Shown here piece by piece: positions 42,945 through 50,103 of a stretch of 64,000 nt of DNA. The translations under genes and the position numbers were made by a program. Position 1 is the first letter of the stretch; every line of letters starts with the position of its first letter. The DNA comes from Oscillospiraceae bacterium (GTDB lineage: Bacteria; Bacillota; Clostridia; Oscillospirales; Ruminococcaceae), in NCBI GenBank assembly GCA_022768545.1, contig JALELV010000078.1:52012-116011 (forward strand). The letters run 5' to 3'. The notes beneath the pieces were generated by a model, which was not told where the DNA came from, did no database searches, and worked only from the letters and a program-made list of their open reading frames with translations.

Positions 42945-43069
42945 TTTTTTGTCCTAAAACCGATATCCGAACGGCCATGCGGGCCGTCCCGGCCCGGGGC
43001 CTTAAGGCCCTGGGCGCCCACCCACGGATTGGGGGATACGCGTAAAAAATAGCCGCAGGCTATTTTTTT
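42945..43069 (+). ncRNA. Candidate structured RNA ending in a terminator
   Basis: A run of stems without a convincing gene: ACGGCC/GGCCGT (42971-42987), a 9-bp stem CCCGGGGCC/GGCCCTGGG around TTAA (42993-43014), CGC/GCG enclosing CCCA/TGGG (43015-43042), then a terminator AATAGCC-GCA-GGCTATT with seven T residues (43044-43069). The order resembles a small noncoding RNA with its own terminator. The only plus-strand open frame here is poor in protein-like features. I recognise no known family and no clear promoter. Confidence 0.4.
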
Positions 43070-43159
43070 ATTTCTCTGCCGCCGGAGCCTCGTCCGTTTA
43101 AACAGTTCTTTTCAGAGCGTCCGGGAAGCCCTGTTTTTGAGAAAAGCACCCTAAAACGG

Positions 43160-43188
43160 TTGATATCCTCCCGTAATTCTTTTATACT
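43160..43188 (+). promoter_or_regulatory. Promoter of the Crp/Fnr-family gene
   Basis: TTGATA (43160-43165), 17 bases, TATACT (43183-43188), giving a leader of about 16 bases before the ATG at 43211. No copy of the CRP-type dyad is present, so self-regulation through it is not evident. Confidence 0.8.
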
Positions 43189-43210
43189 GAGCCTGAGAGG
43201 AGGCGTTACG

Positions 43211-43867
43211 ATGGATTTTTCCGCTTACTTTCCCGTTTGGAATAAATTGACCACTGCGCAGCAGCGGCTTTTACAAAACAGCGCCGTCTTTCGAAGGACG
43301 GAGAGGGGGGCCGTTCTCCATGGCGGAGACGAGGACTGTACCGGGCTCCTGCTGATCGCCTCAGGGCAGCTGCGCGCGTATATCCTGTCGGACGAGGGGC
43401 GGGAGATCACCCTATATCGCCTGTTTGAGCGGGATATGTGCCTTTTTTCCGCCTCCTGCATGATGAACAGCATCCAGTTCGAGGTCATTATCGAGGCCGA
43501 AAAGGATACCGGACTTTGGGTCATCCCCGCAGAGATATACAAAAAGCTGATGGAGCAGTCCCCCGCGGTATCCGGCTACACCAACGAGCTGATGGCCTCC
43601 CGCTTTTCCGACGTAATGTGGCTGATGGAGCAGATCTTGTGGAAGAGCTTTGACAAGCGCCTGGCGGCCTTTCTTTTGGAGGAAACGGCTCTGGAGGGAA
43701 GCTCGGTGTTAAAAACCACCCATGAGGCGGTCGGGAACCACCTGGGCAACCCCCGGGAGGTCGTGACCAGGATGCTGCGCTATTTTCAAAGCGAAGGGGC
43801 CGTAAAGCTCAGCCGGGGCGCTATCGAGATCCTTGACCCGCAGAAGCTAAAAAAAATATCCGAATGA
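43211..43867 (+). CDS. Crp/Fnr-family transcription regulator
   Basis: Dimeric activator or repressor of 218 residues, starting at the ATG with GAGGAGG upstream. The N-terminal cyclic-nucleotide-binding fold has GLLLIASGQLRAYILSDEGRE; the C-terminal HTH_Crp domain has THEAVGNHLGNPREVVTRML. The recognition helix carries R-E-x-x-x-R, the pattern with which CRP reads TGTGA. There is no FNR-type N-terminal cysteine cluster, but Cys43, Cys77 and Cys83 are present. Dyads with TGTGA/TCACA arms precede trxB, trxA and the ferredoxin gene, its probable targets. The signal is unknown. Confidence 0.9.
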   Translation: MDFSAYFPVWNKLTTAQQRLLQNSAVFRRTERGAVLHGGDEDCTGLLLIASGQLRAYILSDEGREITLYRLFERDMCLFSASCMMNSIQFEVIIEAEKDTGLWVIPAEIYKKLMEQSPAVSGYTNELMASRFSDVMWLMEQILWKSFDKRLAAFLLEETALEGSSVLKTTHEAVGNHLGNPREVVTRMLRYFQSEGAVKLSRGAIEILDPQKLKKISE

Positions 43868-43870
43868 CCA

Positions 43871-43907
43871 AAAGAAGGGGCGCCGCTTTCGCGGCGCCCC
43901 TTCTTTT
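43871..43907. terminator. Bidirectional terminator between the regulator and trxA
   Basis: A nearly perfect 16-bp stem (AAAGAAGGGGCGCCGC with GCGGCGCCCCTTCTTT, loop TTTC) with T runs on both strands. It serves the regulator gene (plus) and trxA (minus), which converge here. Confidence 0.9.
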
Positions 43908-43958
43908 AACTTCAGCATTGCCTTTCCAGGCCGGCTTTTGGCACGGCCCGGACATTCC

Positions 43959-44264
43959 TTACAGCATGGCAAGGATCTGATCCTTGGGCCTTGCCCCCAT
44001 GGTGCGGTTTGTGATCTTTCCGTCCTTCAGCACCATCAGCGTCGGGATACTCAGGATCTGGAACTGCTCCGCCAGCTCCCGTTCCTCATCCACATTCACC
44101 TTTACCACCTTGATGTCGGAACGCTCCCGGGCGATCTCCTCCACAAGGGGGACCACCCGGCGGCAGGGGCCGCACCAGGGGGCCCAAAAATCCAGCAGGA
44201 CAGGTTTATCAGAACGCATTACCTCACGGTCAAAATTCTCTCGGGTTCCATTTACAGCAGACAT
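43959..44264 (-). CDS. trxA: Thioredoxin
   Basis: Protein disulfide reductant of 101 residues with the active site FWAPWCGPCRRVVPLVEE near residue 30 and the cis-proline SIPTLMVLKDG near 75. AAAGGGG lies 9 bases before the ATG. Its promoter carries the same CRP-type dyad as trxB, 4 kb away, so both halves of the system appear to be co-regulated. Confidence 0.97.
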   Translation of the reverse strand: MSAVNGTRENFDREVMRSDKPVLLDFWAPWCGPCRRVVPLVEEIARERSDIKVVKVNVDEERELAEQFQILSIPTLMVLKDGKITNRTMGARPKDQILAML

Positions 44265-44299
44265 TTTTAAGTTCCCCTTTCATTTCTTACTGTATCCCT

Positions 44300-44341
44300 A
44301 CTATAACAGTTTTGCAGACGCTTTTCTGTGATCTTGTCACA
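44300..44341 (-). promoter_or_regulatory. trxA promoter with CRP-type dyad (site B)
   Basis: Minus-strand -10 TATAGT (44300-44305) and dyad TGTGATCTTGTCACA (44327-44341), again 21 bases apart. The dyad overlaps the stop codon of the NapH-like gene. Confidence 0.8.
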
Positions 44342-44945
44342 ATGGCGTTTTTTCATTTTTCCCCCGGCTTGCCGCGCTCCGCTCCTTGGCCTTGCAGATA
44401 AGCTGCGTCATCGTGCCCATGGGGCAGTAGATGCACCAGCTGCGGGGCTTATACAAAACCATGGTAAAAAGCCCCAGTACGGTGGAGGTGAGCATCACGC
44501 TGTAAAACCCAAATGCAAACTGGGCGACGCCGGGGTGCAGCAGCGTACCGTGATAGGCCCAGTGCCACGGCAGTTTAAAGGTCCACAGCAGCGTCACTAC
44601 CTGTTTTAAACCGGAGACCCCAGCAAATACCAGGTAAGTGTTCCACAGCATCAGAAAAAACATGACAAAAAAGAAGGCCAAAAAACCATATCGAAAGGCG
44701 CTGCTCTTCATCCACCCAGGAATATCCCGTTTTCGGGACAGGCCAAAACGCCCGCCCAAAAGGCCGAACAGCTGCCCCCTGCCGCAGTAGCGGTTGCAGT
44801 AGCCTTTGGCCCCCCTGGAAATGGAAATGGCAAGCGGAAGAAAAAAGCACAGCAGGCCCAGCCACGCAAACAGAATGTTGAAAAAGCCCAGTATCAGATA
44901 GGCAAGAGATAAAATCCACAGATAATCGTACCATTTCTTTTTCAT
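44337..44945 (-). CDS. 4Fe-4S membrane protein, NapH/NosR-like C-terminal module
   Basis: Membrane iron-sulfur protein of 202 residues with four hydrophobic segments. CNRYCGRGQLFG near residue 50 and CIYCPMGTMTQL near 175 resemble the polyferredoxin-like quinol oxidase modules NapH, NosR and RnfC-type partners, although with fewer cysteines. The ATG overlaps the ferredoxin stop as ATGA, so the two are translated together. An electron path from membrane to ferredoxin is a reasonable guess; donor and acceptor are unknown. No nap or nos genes are nearby. Confidence 0.8.
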   Translation of the reverse strand: MKKKWYDYLWILSLAYLILGFFNILFAWLGLLCFFLPLAISISRGAKGYCNRYCGRGQLFGLLGGRFGLSRKRDIPGWMKSSAFRYGFLAFFFVMFFLMLWNTYLVFAGVSGLKQVVTLLWTFKLPWHWAYHGTLLHPGVAQFAFGFYSVMLTSTVLGLFTMVLYKPRSWCIYCPMGTMTQLICKAKERSAASRGKNEKTPL

Positions 44946-45154
44946 TCCGCTGCCTCCCGAATTTCAATCACCGACGCGGGGCATTCCGCGGCACACCTGC
45001 CGCAGCCCACACACCTTTCTGCGTTTACAGCCGCTCGAACTCCACGATAGATCTCGATGGCCCCCAGCGGACAAACCTTCACACAACACCCACAGGCGAC
45101 GCAGTGGCTCCCGTCCACCACCGCCCTGCGGAAAACTCTGTTTTTCTTCTGCAT
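44942..45154 (-). CDS. 2[4Fe-4S] ferredoxin
   Basis: Small electron carrier of 70 residues with two complete cluster motifs: CVACGCCVKVCP near residue 18 and CVGCGRCAAECP near 48. The ATG at 45152-45154 has GGAGG upstream; an earlier ATG would add 13 residues. It is the first gene of a two-gene operon with the NapH-like protein, driven by a promoter with a CRP-type dyad. Confidence 0.92.
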   Translation of the reverse strand: MQKKNRVFRRAVVDGSHCVACGCCVKVCPLGAIEIYRGVRAAVNAERCVGCGRCAAECPASVIEIREAAE

Positions 45155-45183
45155 ATTGGAGCCTCCTAAAAAATGTTTCTTAT

Positions 45184-45225
45184 ATGATAGCATATTTGAA
45201 GCACCTTTTCCGTGATGTTGTCACA
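45184..45225 (-). promoter_or_regulatory. Ferredoxin operon promoter with CRP-type dyad (site C)
   Basis: Minus-strand -10 TATCAT (45184-45189) and dyad CGTGATGTTGTCACA (45211-45225), 21 bases apart as at trxB and trxA. The 214 bases between here and folT hold nothing I recognise. Confidence 0.8.
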
Positions 45226-45439
45226 GGAGGCGCAGAAAGGCTGCCCTTGACCGACGCGGCAAAGGCGCATAAAAACGACGGCGGGCAGCTTCCGCTGTCC
45301 GCCGCCATCTGCCGCTTAGGGCCATGCCGACATATAAAGTTTGTCAAAAGAGCGGGGCGGCAGGCGCCTGTCATCCTTCCCGCGGGTGGATGCGAAGCCC
45401 TGCGGAAAACCTCAAAGCGCCCGGCCGCCGCCTCTTCGT

Positions 45440-46003
45440 TTACCGGGGAATGCGTATAAGCCTTGCCTGGCGAAGGGCGGCCAGCGCCAGCCGGAGCACC
45501 AGGTAAAGCACCGCCGCCTCCAAGGGCAGCAGCAAGGCGTTTTTCAGCGCCCGGGCGGGCAGGATGACAAAAAAGCCCTTTCCGTAAAGCAGGGAACTCC
45601 ACAGGGTGTTAAGCCCCATATTGACGGCCAGGTTCAAAAGCCCCTTGGAGAGAACTGCCCGGAGGACCGTGATCTTTCCCCGGTAGAGGAACAGGCCGTA
45701 CACCGTCCCGCCCAAAAAGGCGGAGAGGGTAAAGCCCGGAAAATACGGGCCGGTGGGCTTGAGCAGATACCCGATCACATCTCCCAAAGCCGCCGCGGCG
45801 CCGCCCGCCGCTGGGCCATAGAGCATACCCGTGAGGGCCACAGCCAAAAAGGACGTGCCCACCTTCAGCGTTTGGGTGACCTCCACAGTACCCACAAAGC
45901 TGAGGGCCACATTGAGGGCCGTCAGCATGGCGAGCCCCACAAGAGACCGCACGTTTTTCAGCTCGCCGAATGATTCGGCATACATTTTTGCAATTTTTGA
46001 CAT
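45440..46003 (-). CDS. folT: Folate ECF transporter S component FolT
   Basis: Membrane subunit that binds folate for an energy-coupling factor importer. It has 187 residues, about six hydrophobic segments, and the FolT-type start SFGELKNVRSLVGLAMLTAL, then YFPGFTLSAFLGGTVYGLFLYRG. AAGGAGG lies 12 bases before the ATG (46001-46003). The tetrahydrofolate riboswitch just upstream fixes the likely substrate. The shared EcfAAT module is elsewhere. Confidence 0.92.
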   Translation of the reverse strand: MSKIAKMYAESFGELKNVRSLVGLAMLTALNVALSFVGTVEVTQTLKVGTSFLAVALTGMLYGPAAGGAAAALGDVIGYLLKPTGPYFPGFTLSAFLGGTVYGLFLYRGKITVLRAVLSKGLLNLAVNMGLNTLWSSLLYGKGFFVILPARALKNALLLPLEAAVLYLVLRLALAALRQARLIRIPR

Positions 46004-46093
46004 AGAGCTATGCTTCCTCCTTTTTTTGTTCCAACAACCGATGCAAATCTTCTTGCTGTACAAATTTCGAAGGCAGGCCTAGTCTACTTGTAA

Positions 46094-46197
46094 CAGCGGG
46101 ATGCGGCCAATAAACCGCAAGCCGGTCATCCGGCTTTTCGTCCCGGCAGCAACTCCCCGTCTGCCGGACACTTGACGAATATTGGCCTACTCTGTCT
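46094..46197 (-). promoter_or_regulatory. Tetrahydrofolate riboswitch before folT
   Basis: Minus-strand sequence has the features of the folate riboswitch: AGAGTAG at the 5' side, GTCAAGTG, GGGGAGTTG in a stem-loop with GTCCGGCAG/CTGCCGGGAC, ACGAAAAG, GCGGTTTA, and CCGCATCCCGCT at the 3' side. The 8-bp outer stem GGCCAATA/TATTGGCC (46180-46187 with 46105-46112) is perfect. The downstream 90 bases to folT may hold the switch that hides the ribosome-binding site. Recognised by eye, without a covariance search. Confidence 0.85.
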
Positions 46198-46256
46198 GCT
46201 TTGCAAAGGCGGCGGCGCCGCTCCCCCGGGGGCGCCCGCTTCCGCATCCAAATGTA

Positions 46257-47129
46257 TTATTCCGCATTGATATCCTTCCAGCCCTCGCCCAGGATCTCCC
46301 CGGCCTCGGTGACGATAACAAACGCGTTGGGGTCTACTTCTTTCACGATCTTTTTCAGCTTAAAAAATTCCGTTTTGCGCACTACCGTCATAATGACGTC
46401 CTTATTATCCCGGGTATAGGCTCCCTTGCCGTCCAAAATGGTGGCGCTGCGCTCCAGCCGCTCCATCAGTTCCTGGGTGATCACATCGTTATGCGGAGAA
46501 ATGATATAGACAAGCTTTCCGTTCTCCATCCCGTAGAGCACCGAATCCATCACCTGGGCGGAGGCGAACATGGCAATCAGCCCGAACAGCGCCGTCTCGA
46601 TATTCTGGTAGACGATAGCCGCCGCCGTGAGGACGATGGCGTCTAAAATAAACAGCATTCGGCCAATGGGGATAAACGGCGCCCGGCGCTGGATGAGCCG
46701 TCCGAGAATATCGGTGCCCCCGGTGGTGGAGCCGCGCATGAACACAATGCCCAGCCCGATCCCCATCAGCACGCCGCCGAACAGGCCAGCAACCAGCACA
46801 TTCCCCGTATAAACCGGGATGTACACGCAGATATAGTCCAGCACAAAGGACATGATCACAACGGATTTCATGGTCTTGATGGTAAACTGTTTTCCCAAAA
46901 ACAGAAAGCCTAAAACGATCAGCGGGATGTTGATGAGAAAGTTCACCATACCAATAGGCGCGCCGCAGACATAGTTGACAATGGTGGCGATACCGCTGAC
47001 CCCGCCCGGCGCGATGTGGTTGGGGGCTGTAAAGGAAAGGATGCCCATACCGTAAAGCAAAGATCCGATAAAATCATAGCCGCAGTCCAGCAGAAATTCC
47101 CCCACACGGGCTTTTGTCAGCTTTTTCAT
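46257..47129 (-). CDS. YitT-family membrane protein
   Basis: Membrane protein of 290 residues of the YitT family. Five or six hydrophobic segments are followed by a C-terminal DUF2179 domain with VVRKTEFFKLKKIVKEVDPNAF. GISFTAPNHIAPGGVSG-like residues near 35 and FMRGSTTGGTDILGRL near 130 are family stretches. The start overlaps the mrnC stop as ATGA. The biochemical function of the family is not established. Confidence 0.9.
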   Translation of the reverse strand: MKKLTKARVGEFLLDCGYDFIGSLLYGMGILSFTAPNHIAPGGVSGIATIVNYVCGAPIGMVNFLINIPLIVLGFLFLGKQFTIKTMKSVVIMSFVLDYICVYIPVYTGNVLVAGLFGGVLMGIGLGIVFMRGSTTGGTDILGRLIQRRAPFIPIGRMLFILDAIVLTAAAIVYQNIETALFGLIAMFASAQVMDSVLYGMENGKLVYIISPHNDVITQELMERLERSATILDGKGAYTRDNKDVIMTVVRKTEFFKLKKIVKEVDPNAFVIVTEAGEILGEGWKDINAE

Positions 47130-47584
47130 AGTGTGCCTCCTGTCCTGGAATCAAAAGTTTTTTCCGTTTTGGGCCCTTCCCCCGCCGCTAAAGCCAGCCT
47201 AAAAAGCTCCTCGGCCCGGGGGGCCTCCCCATTTAAGTAAAGATAACCAAACAGCGCCTCCACGCCGGTGGCCTTGCGGTACGCCATCAGGTCCGCGTGC
47301 TTCGGCACGCTGGCTGAGCTTGCGTTGCGCCCGCGCTTCATCACTTCCAGCTCCCGCTCGGAGAGGACCGGAGCCAAACAGTCGTAGACCGTGGCCTGAT
47401 AGGAAGCCCGAACCATTTCCACACTCTGCTGATGCAGCTTTTTTGCGGGCATGCTGCCGTGAGCAGTTACCACGTGGCTCCGCACCAGCAGCTCGTACAC
47501 CCCGTCGCCCAAAAAAGCCAAAGTCAGCGGGCTCAAAAGCCGCGCCTCCATCTTATTCTGAAGCAGATTTTCCGTCTCGATCAC
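47126..47584 (-). CDS. mrnC: Mini-ribonuclease III
   Basis: RNase III-like enzyme without a dsRNA-binding domain that matures 23S rRNA in Firmicutes. It has 152 residues, with LTLAFLGDGVYELLVRSHVV near residue 20 and GVEALFGYLYLNGE near 110, which carry the catalytic Asp/Glu residues. The GTG start (47582-47584) follows the obgE stop directly. An in-frame ATG at 47551 is possible but has a poor site. In B. subtilis mrnC lies by cysS; here it follows obgE. Confidence 0.92.
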   Translation of the reverse strand: MIETENLLQNKMEARLLSPLTLAFLGDGVYELLVRSHVVTAHGSMPAKKLHQQSVEMVRASYQATVYDCLAPVLSERELEVMKRGRNASSASVPKHADLMAYRKATGVEALFGYLYLNGEAPRAEELFRLALAAGEGPKTEKTFDSRTGGTL

Positions 47585-48856
47585 CTATTTCACATAGTCA
47601 AATTCAAAGTTCAGGATGCTGACCGTATCCCCCTCCTGAACGCCCATCTCTTCCAGGCGGGCGATCACGCCGGATTCCACCAGCACCCGGTGCATATACT
47701 GCAGCGACTCGTAGTCCTCCGGGTCCACCAGGCCCAGCACCGGCACCAGCCAGTCTGCCTCCACAATATACACGCCGTCCTCCACGTGGATCTCGAACTC
47801 ATTGCGGTTCTCCCGGGAGAACTCCCGCACCGGAACAGGGTCCGGCTCATACTGGCGGATGGGGGGCAGCTCCGCCAGACGGCGGCTCACCGCGCGGATG
47901 AGCTCGTCCACTCCCTGCCGGGTAGCGCCGGAGATGGGGTAAAACTCCAGCCCCTCCCCCTCCACAAAGCTGCGGAACGCAGAGATCTGCTCCTCGGAGG
48001 CCAGGTCGCACTTGCTTCCCGCCACGATCTGCGGCCGGGCGGCAAGCTCCTTGTCAAAGCCGGCCAGCTCCCGGTTGATGGTTTTAAAATCTTCCACCGG
48101 GTCGCGCCCCTCTATTCCCGAGACATCCACCACATGGACGTTCAGGCGGCAGCGCTCCACATGGCGCAGGAACTCGTGCCCCAGCCCCACGCCCTCGGTG
48201 GCGCCCTCGATGAGCCCGGGAATATCCGCCATGACAAAGGTACGCCCTTCATCCACCCGCACCACGCCTAATACCGGCGTCAGGGTGGTAAAATGATAGT
48301 TGGCGATCTCCGGTCGGGCAGCGCTCACCACGGAAAGCAGGGTGGATTTTCCCACATTCGGGAAACCTACCAGCCCCACGTCCGCCAGCAGCTTCAGCTC
48401 CAGCGTCACCTCCAGCTCCTCGCCGGGAAGGCCCGGTTTGGCAAACCGGGGGATCTGCCGGGTGGGGGTGGCAAAATGGGTATTGCCCCAGCCGCCCTTT
48501 CCGCCGCGGGCCACCACCACCGGCTCATCGGTGGAAAGATCTGCCAGCAGCCTGCCGCTGTTTGCCTCCTTGACCAGAGTCCCCATGGGGACGCGGATGA
48601 TCAGATCCGGCGCGTTTTTTCCGCTGCAGCGCTTGGCCTTCCCGGGCTCGCCGTTCTGGGCCGTATATCTCTTTTTATAGCGGAAATCCAGCAGGGTGGA
48701 GAGGTTTGTATCCGCCACAAAAACAATATTGCCGCCCCGCCCGCCGTCTCCGCCGTCCGGGCCGCCTGCGGCAACGTATTTTTCCCGGTGAAAGGAGACC
48801 GAACCGTTTCCGCCGTTTCCTGCCTTGATCCTGATTTTTGCAACGTCTACAAACAT
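47585..48856 (-). CDS. obgE: GTPase Obg
   Basis: Ribosome-associated GTPase for 50S assembly and stress response. It has 423 residues: a glycine-rich Obg domain (GGDGGRGGNIVFVAD, ARGGKGGWGN), then a GTPase domain with GFPNVGKST, DIPGLIEGA and SKCDL, and a C-terminal OCT domain (EDYESLQYMHRVLVESGV). AGGAGG precedes the ATG. It has its own promoter and starts a chain with mrnC and yitT. Confidence 0.97.
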   Translation of the reverse strand: MFVDVAKIRIKAGNGGNGSVSFHREKYVAAGGPDGGDGGRGGNIVFVADTNLSTLLDFRYKKRYTAQNGEPGKAKRCSGKNAPDLIIRVPMGTLVKEANSGRLLADLSTDEPVVVARGGKGGWGNTHFATPTRQIPRFAKPGLPGEELEVTLELKLLADVGLVGFPNVGKSTLLSVVSAARPEIANYHFTTLTPVLGVVRVDEGRTFVMADIPGLIEGATEGVGLGHEFLRHVERCRLNVHVVDVSGIEGRDPVEDFKTINRELAGFDKELAARPQIVAGSKCDLASEEQISAFRSFVEGEGLEFYPISGATRQGVDELIRAVSRRLAELPPIRQYEPDPVPVREFSRENRNEFEIHVEDGVYIVEADWLVPVLGLVDPEDYESLQYMHRVLVESGVIARLEEMGVQEGDTVSILNFEFDYVK

Positions 48857-48918
48857 GTTTTCCTCCTGCGGCTTCCCGCAAATACCGGGCCCAAAGGCCC
48901 ATTATAAATCTGAGTTTC

Positions 48919-48947
48919 AGTATAACACAACCACCTGACAAGTACAA
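48919..48947 (-). promoter_or_regulatory. obgE promoter
   Basis: Minus strand TTGTAC (48942-48947), 17 bases, TATACT (48919-48924). A short GGGCC/GGCCC stem lies in the leader. Confidence 0.7.
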
Positions 48948-49013
48948 GTTTTCCCCGCTTGTCCGCGGGGATACCCGCAACAAAAAGAATGCGGCGTACA
49001 GGGAAAAAGCCAC

Positions 49014-49045
49014 AAAAAAATCCCGAGTATGCACTCGGGATTTTT
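49014..49045 (-). terminator. Terminator after rpmA
   Basis: The stem ATCCCGAGT/ACTCGGGAT with loop GCAT is followed on the minus strand by seven T residues. It ends rplU-prp-rpmA and separates it from obgE. Confidence 0.9.
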
Positions 49046-49066
49046 AAGCGCAGTCGTCAGAAGCGG

Positions 49067-49345
49067 TCAGGCATTGTAGATGCTGACTTTCTTCTTATCC
49101 TTGCCCAGGCGCTCAAAACGGACAATGCCGTCGGTCAGAGCAAACAGGGTGTCGTCAGAGCCCTTGCCCACGTTCTCACCGGGGTGGATGTGGGTGCCTC
49201 TCTGGCGGACCAAGATGTTGCCGGCCAGCACGAACTGACCGTCGGCGCGTTTGACGCCAAGGCGCTTGGCCTCGGAATCACGGCCGTTCTTGGTGGAGCC
49301 AACGCCCTTTTTGTGGGCGAAAAACTGCATGTTAAGCTTAAGCAT
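49067..49345 (-). CDS. rpmA: 50S ribosomal protein L27 with cleavable N-terminus
   Basis: Large-subunit protein whose N-terminus reaches the peptidyl transferase centre. The 92 residues begin [17 protein letters not shown]. In Firmicutes the first nine residues, ending NMQFF, are removed by the protease Prp so that the mature protein starts at AHKKG. The prp gene is the next one upstream. [18 protein letters not shown] is the normal C-terminus. Confidence 0.97.
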   Translation of the reverse strand: MLKLNMQFFAHKKGVGSTKNGRDSEAKRLGVKRADGQFVLAGNILVRQRGTHIHPGENVGKGSDDTLFALTDGIVRFERLGKDKKKVSIYNA

Positions 49346-49349
49346 TCTG

Positions 49350-49664
49350 TTACACCTCCGAAATATGGATCAAAATCGTTTTGGGGTACTCGTCCGAGAG
49401 AAGGGTCAGATGAAGATGCAGGGCTTCCAAAAGCCGAAAGCCGTTTTCATCCTCCCCGCACACGGCGATGGAGATCTGGTTTTCCCCGGCCCGGACCTCT
49501 GCCAACACGCCGAAAACTTCGGTCATGGCATTGGCCGTATACTGAACCGCGGAGGTAACGGCGGCACAGACAATGTCCCTGCCAAAATCGTCATACCCCG
49601 CGTGGCCGGACACCCGGCAGGACACAAGCCTGCCCGCTCCCCTGCCGAAAGAAACGGAAATCAT
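49350..49664 (-). CDS. prp: Ribosomal-processing cysteine protease Prp
   Basis: Cysteine protease that trims the L27 precursor. It has 104 residues; [19 protein letters not shown] carries the catalytic His and Cys. Located between rplU and rpmA, 4 bases before rpmA, as in other Firmicutes (ysxB). Confidence 0.94.
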   Translation of the reverse strand: MISVSFGRGAGRLVSCRVSGHAGYDDFGRDIVCAAVTSAVQYTANAMTEVFGVLAEVRAGENQISIAVCGEDENGFRLLEALHLHLTLLSDEYPKTILIHISEV

Positions 49665-49670
49665 CGCAGC

Positions 49671-49982
49671 TTACGCGTTGATGGCCAGAACCTCAACCTT
49701 GGTGTAAGGCTGTCTGTGGCCCATTTTTCTCTTGGAGTTCTTCTTGGGCTTGTAGGTCATAACGGTGATCTTCTTGCCCTTGCCGTTTTTGACCACTTTG
49801 GCGGTAACAGTAACGCCATCGACATAGGGAGCGCCAACGGTAAGGCCGTCATCCTTCCCCACAGCGATCACTTTGTCAAAAGTGATGACATCTTCGGCTT
49901 CCACCGGCAGTTTTTCGATGAAAACAACGTCGCCGTTTTCCACGCGGTACTGTTTTCCACCGGTTTCCAGAATTGCGTACAT
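49671..49982 (-). CDS. rplU: 50S ribosomal protein L21
   Basis: Large-subunit protein of 103 residues from the ATG at 49980-49982: [20 protein letters not shown] and [20 protein letters not shown] near the C-terminus. An ORF start 87 bases earlier is leader. First gene of the rplU-prp-rpmA operon. Confidence 0.97.
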   Translation of the reverse strand: MYAILETGGKQYRVENGDVVFIEKLPVEAEDVITFDKVIAVGKDDGLTVGAPYVDGVTVTAKVVKNGKGKKITVMTYKPKKNSKRKMGHRQPYTKVEVLAINA

Positions 49983-50068
49983 AGCAGGCACCTGCCTCTT
50001 CCTATAGTCTCGCTGCCGTTCAGGCGGCACCTGAAAAAAGGCGCACTTATAGCCCGGGGCATGCGGCA
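49983..50068 (-). promoter_or_regulatory. Probable L21 leader
   Basis: The 86-base leader of rplU contains stems including AGGTGCCGCC and AGGCAGGTGCCT next to the ribosome-binding site. Firmicutes rplU-rpmA operons have a conserved L21 leader at this position. Family membership was not tested. Confidence 0.55.
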
Positions 50069-50074
50069 AGAATT

Positions 50075-50103
50075 ATGATATCATACCTGGCACGGCTTGT
50101 CAA
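50075..50103 (-). promoter_or_regulatory. Promoter of rplU-prp-rpmA
   Basis: Minus strand TTGACA (50098-50103), 17 bases, TATCAT (50075-50080). The -35 overlaps the folD stop codon, so the operon starts in the tail of folD. Confidence 0.85.

Noticed and set aside
42731..43045. 104-residue plus-strand frame ending just before the terminator at 43044
   Set aside because: The early part is antisense of the recombinase gene and the end encodes only stem sequences; no start signal. Interpreted as a structured RNA instead.
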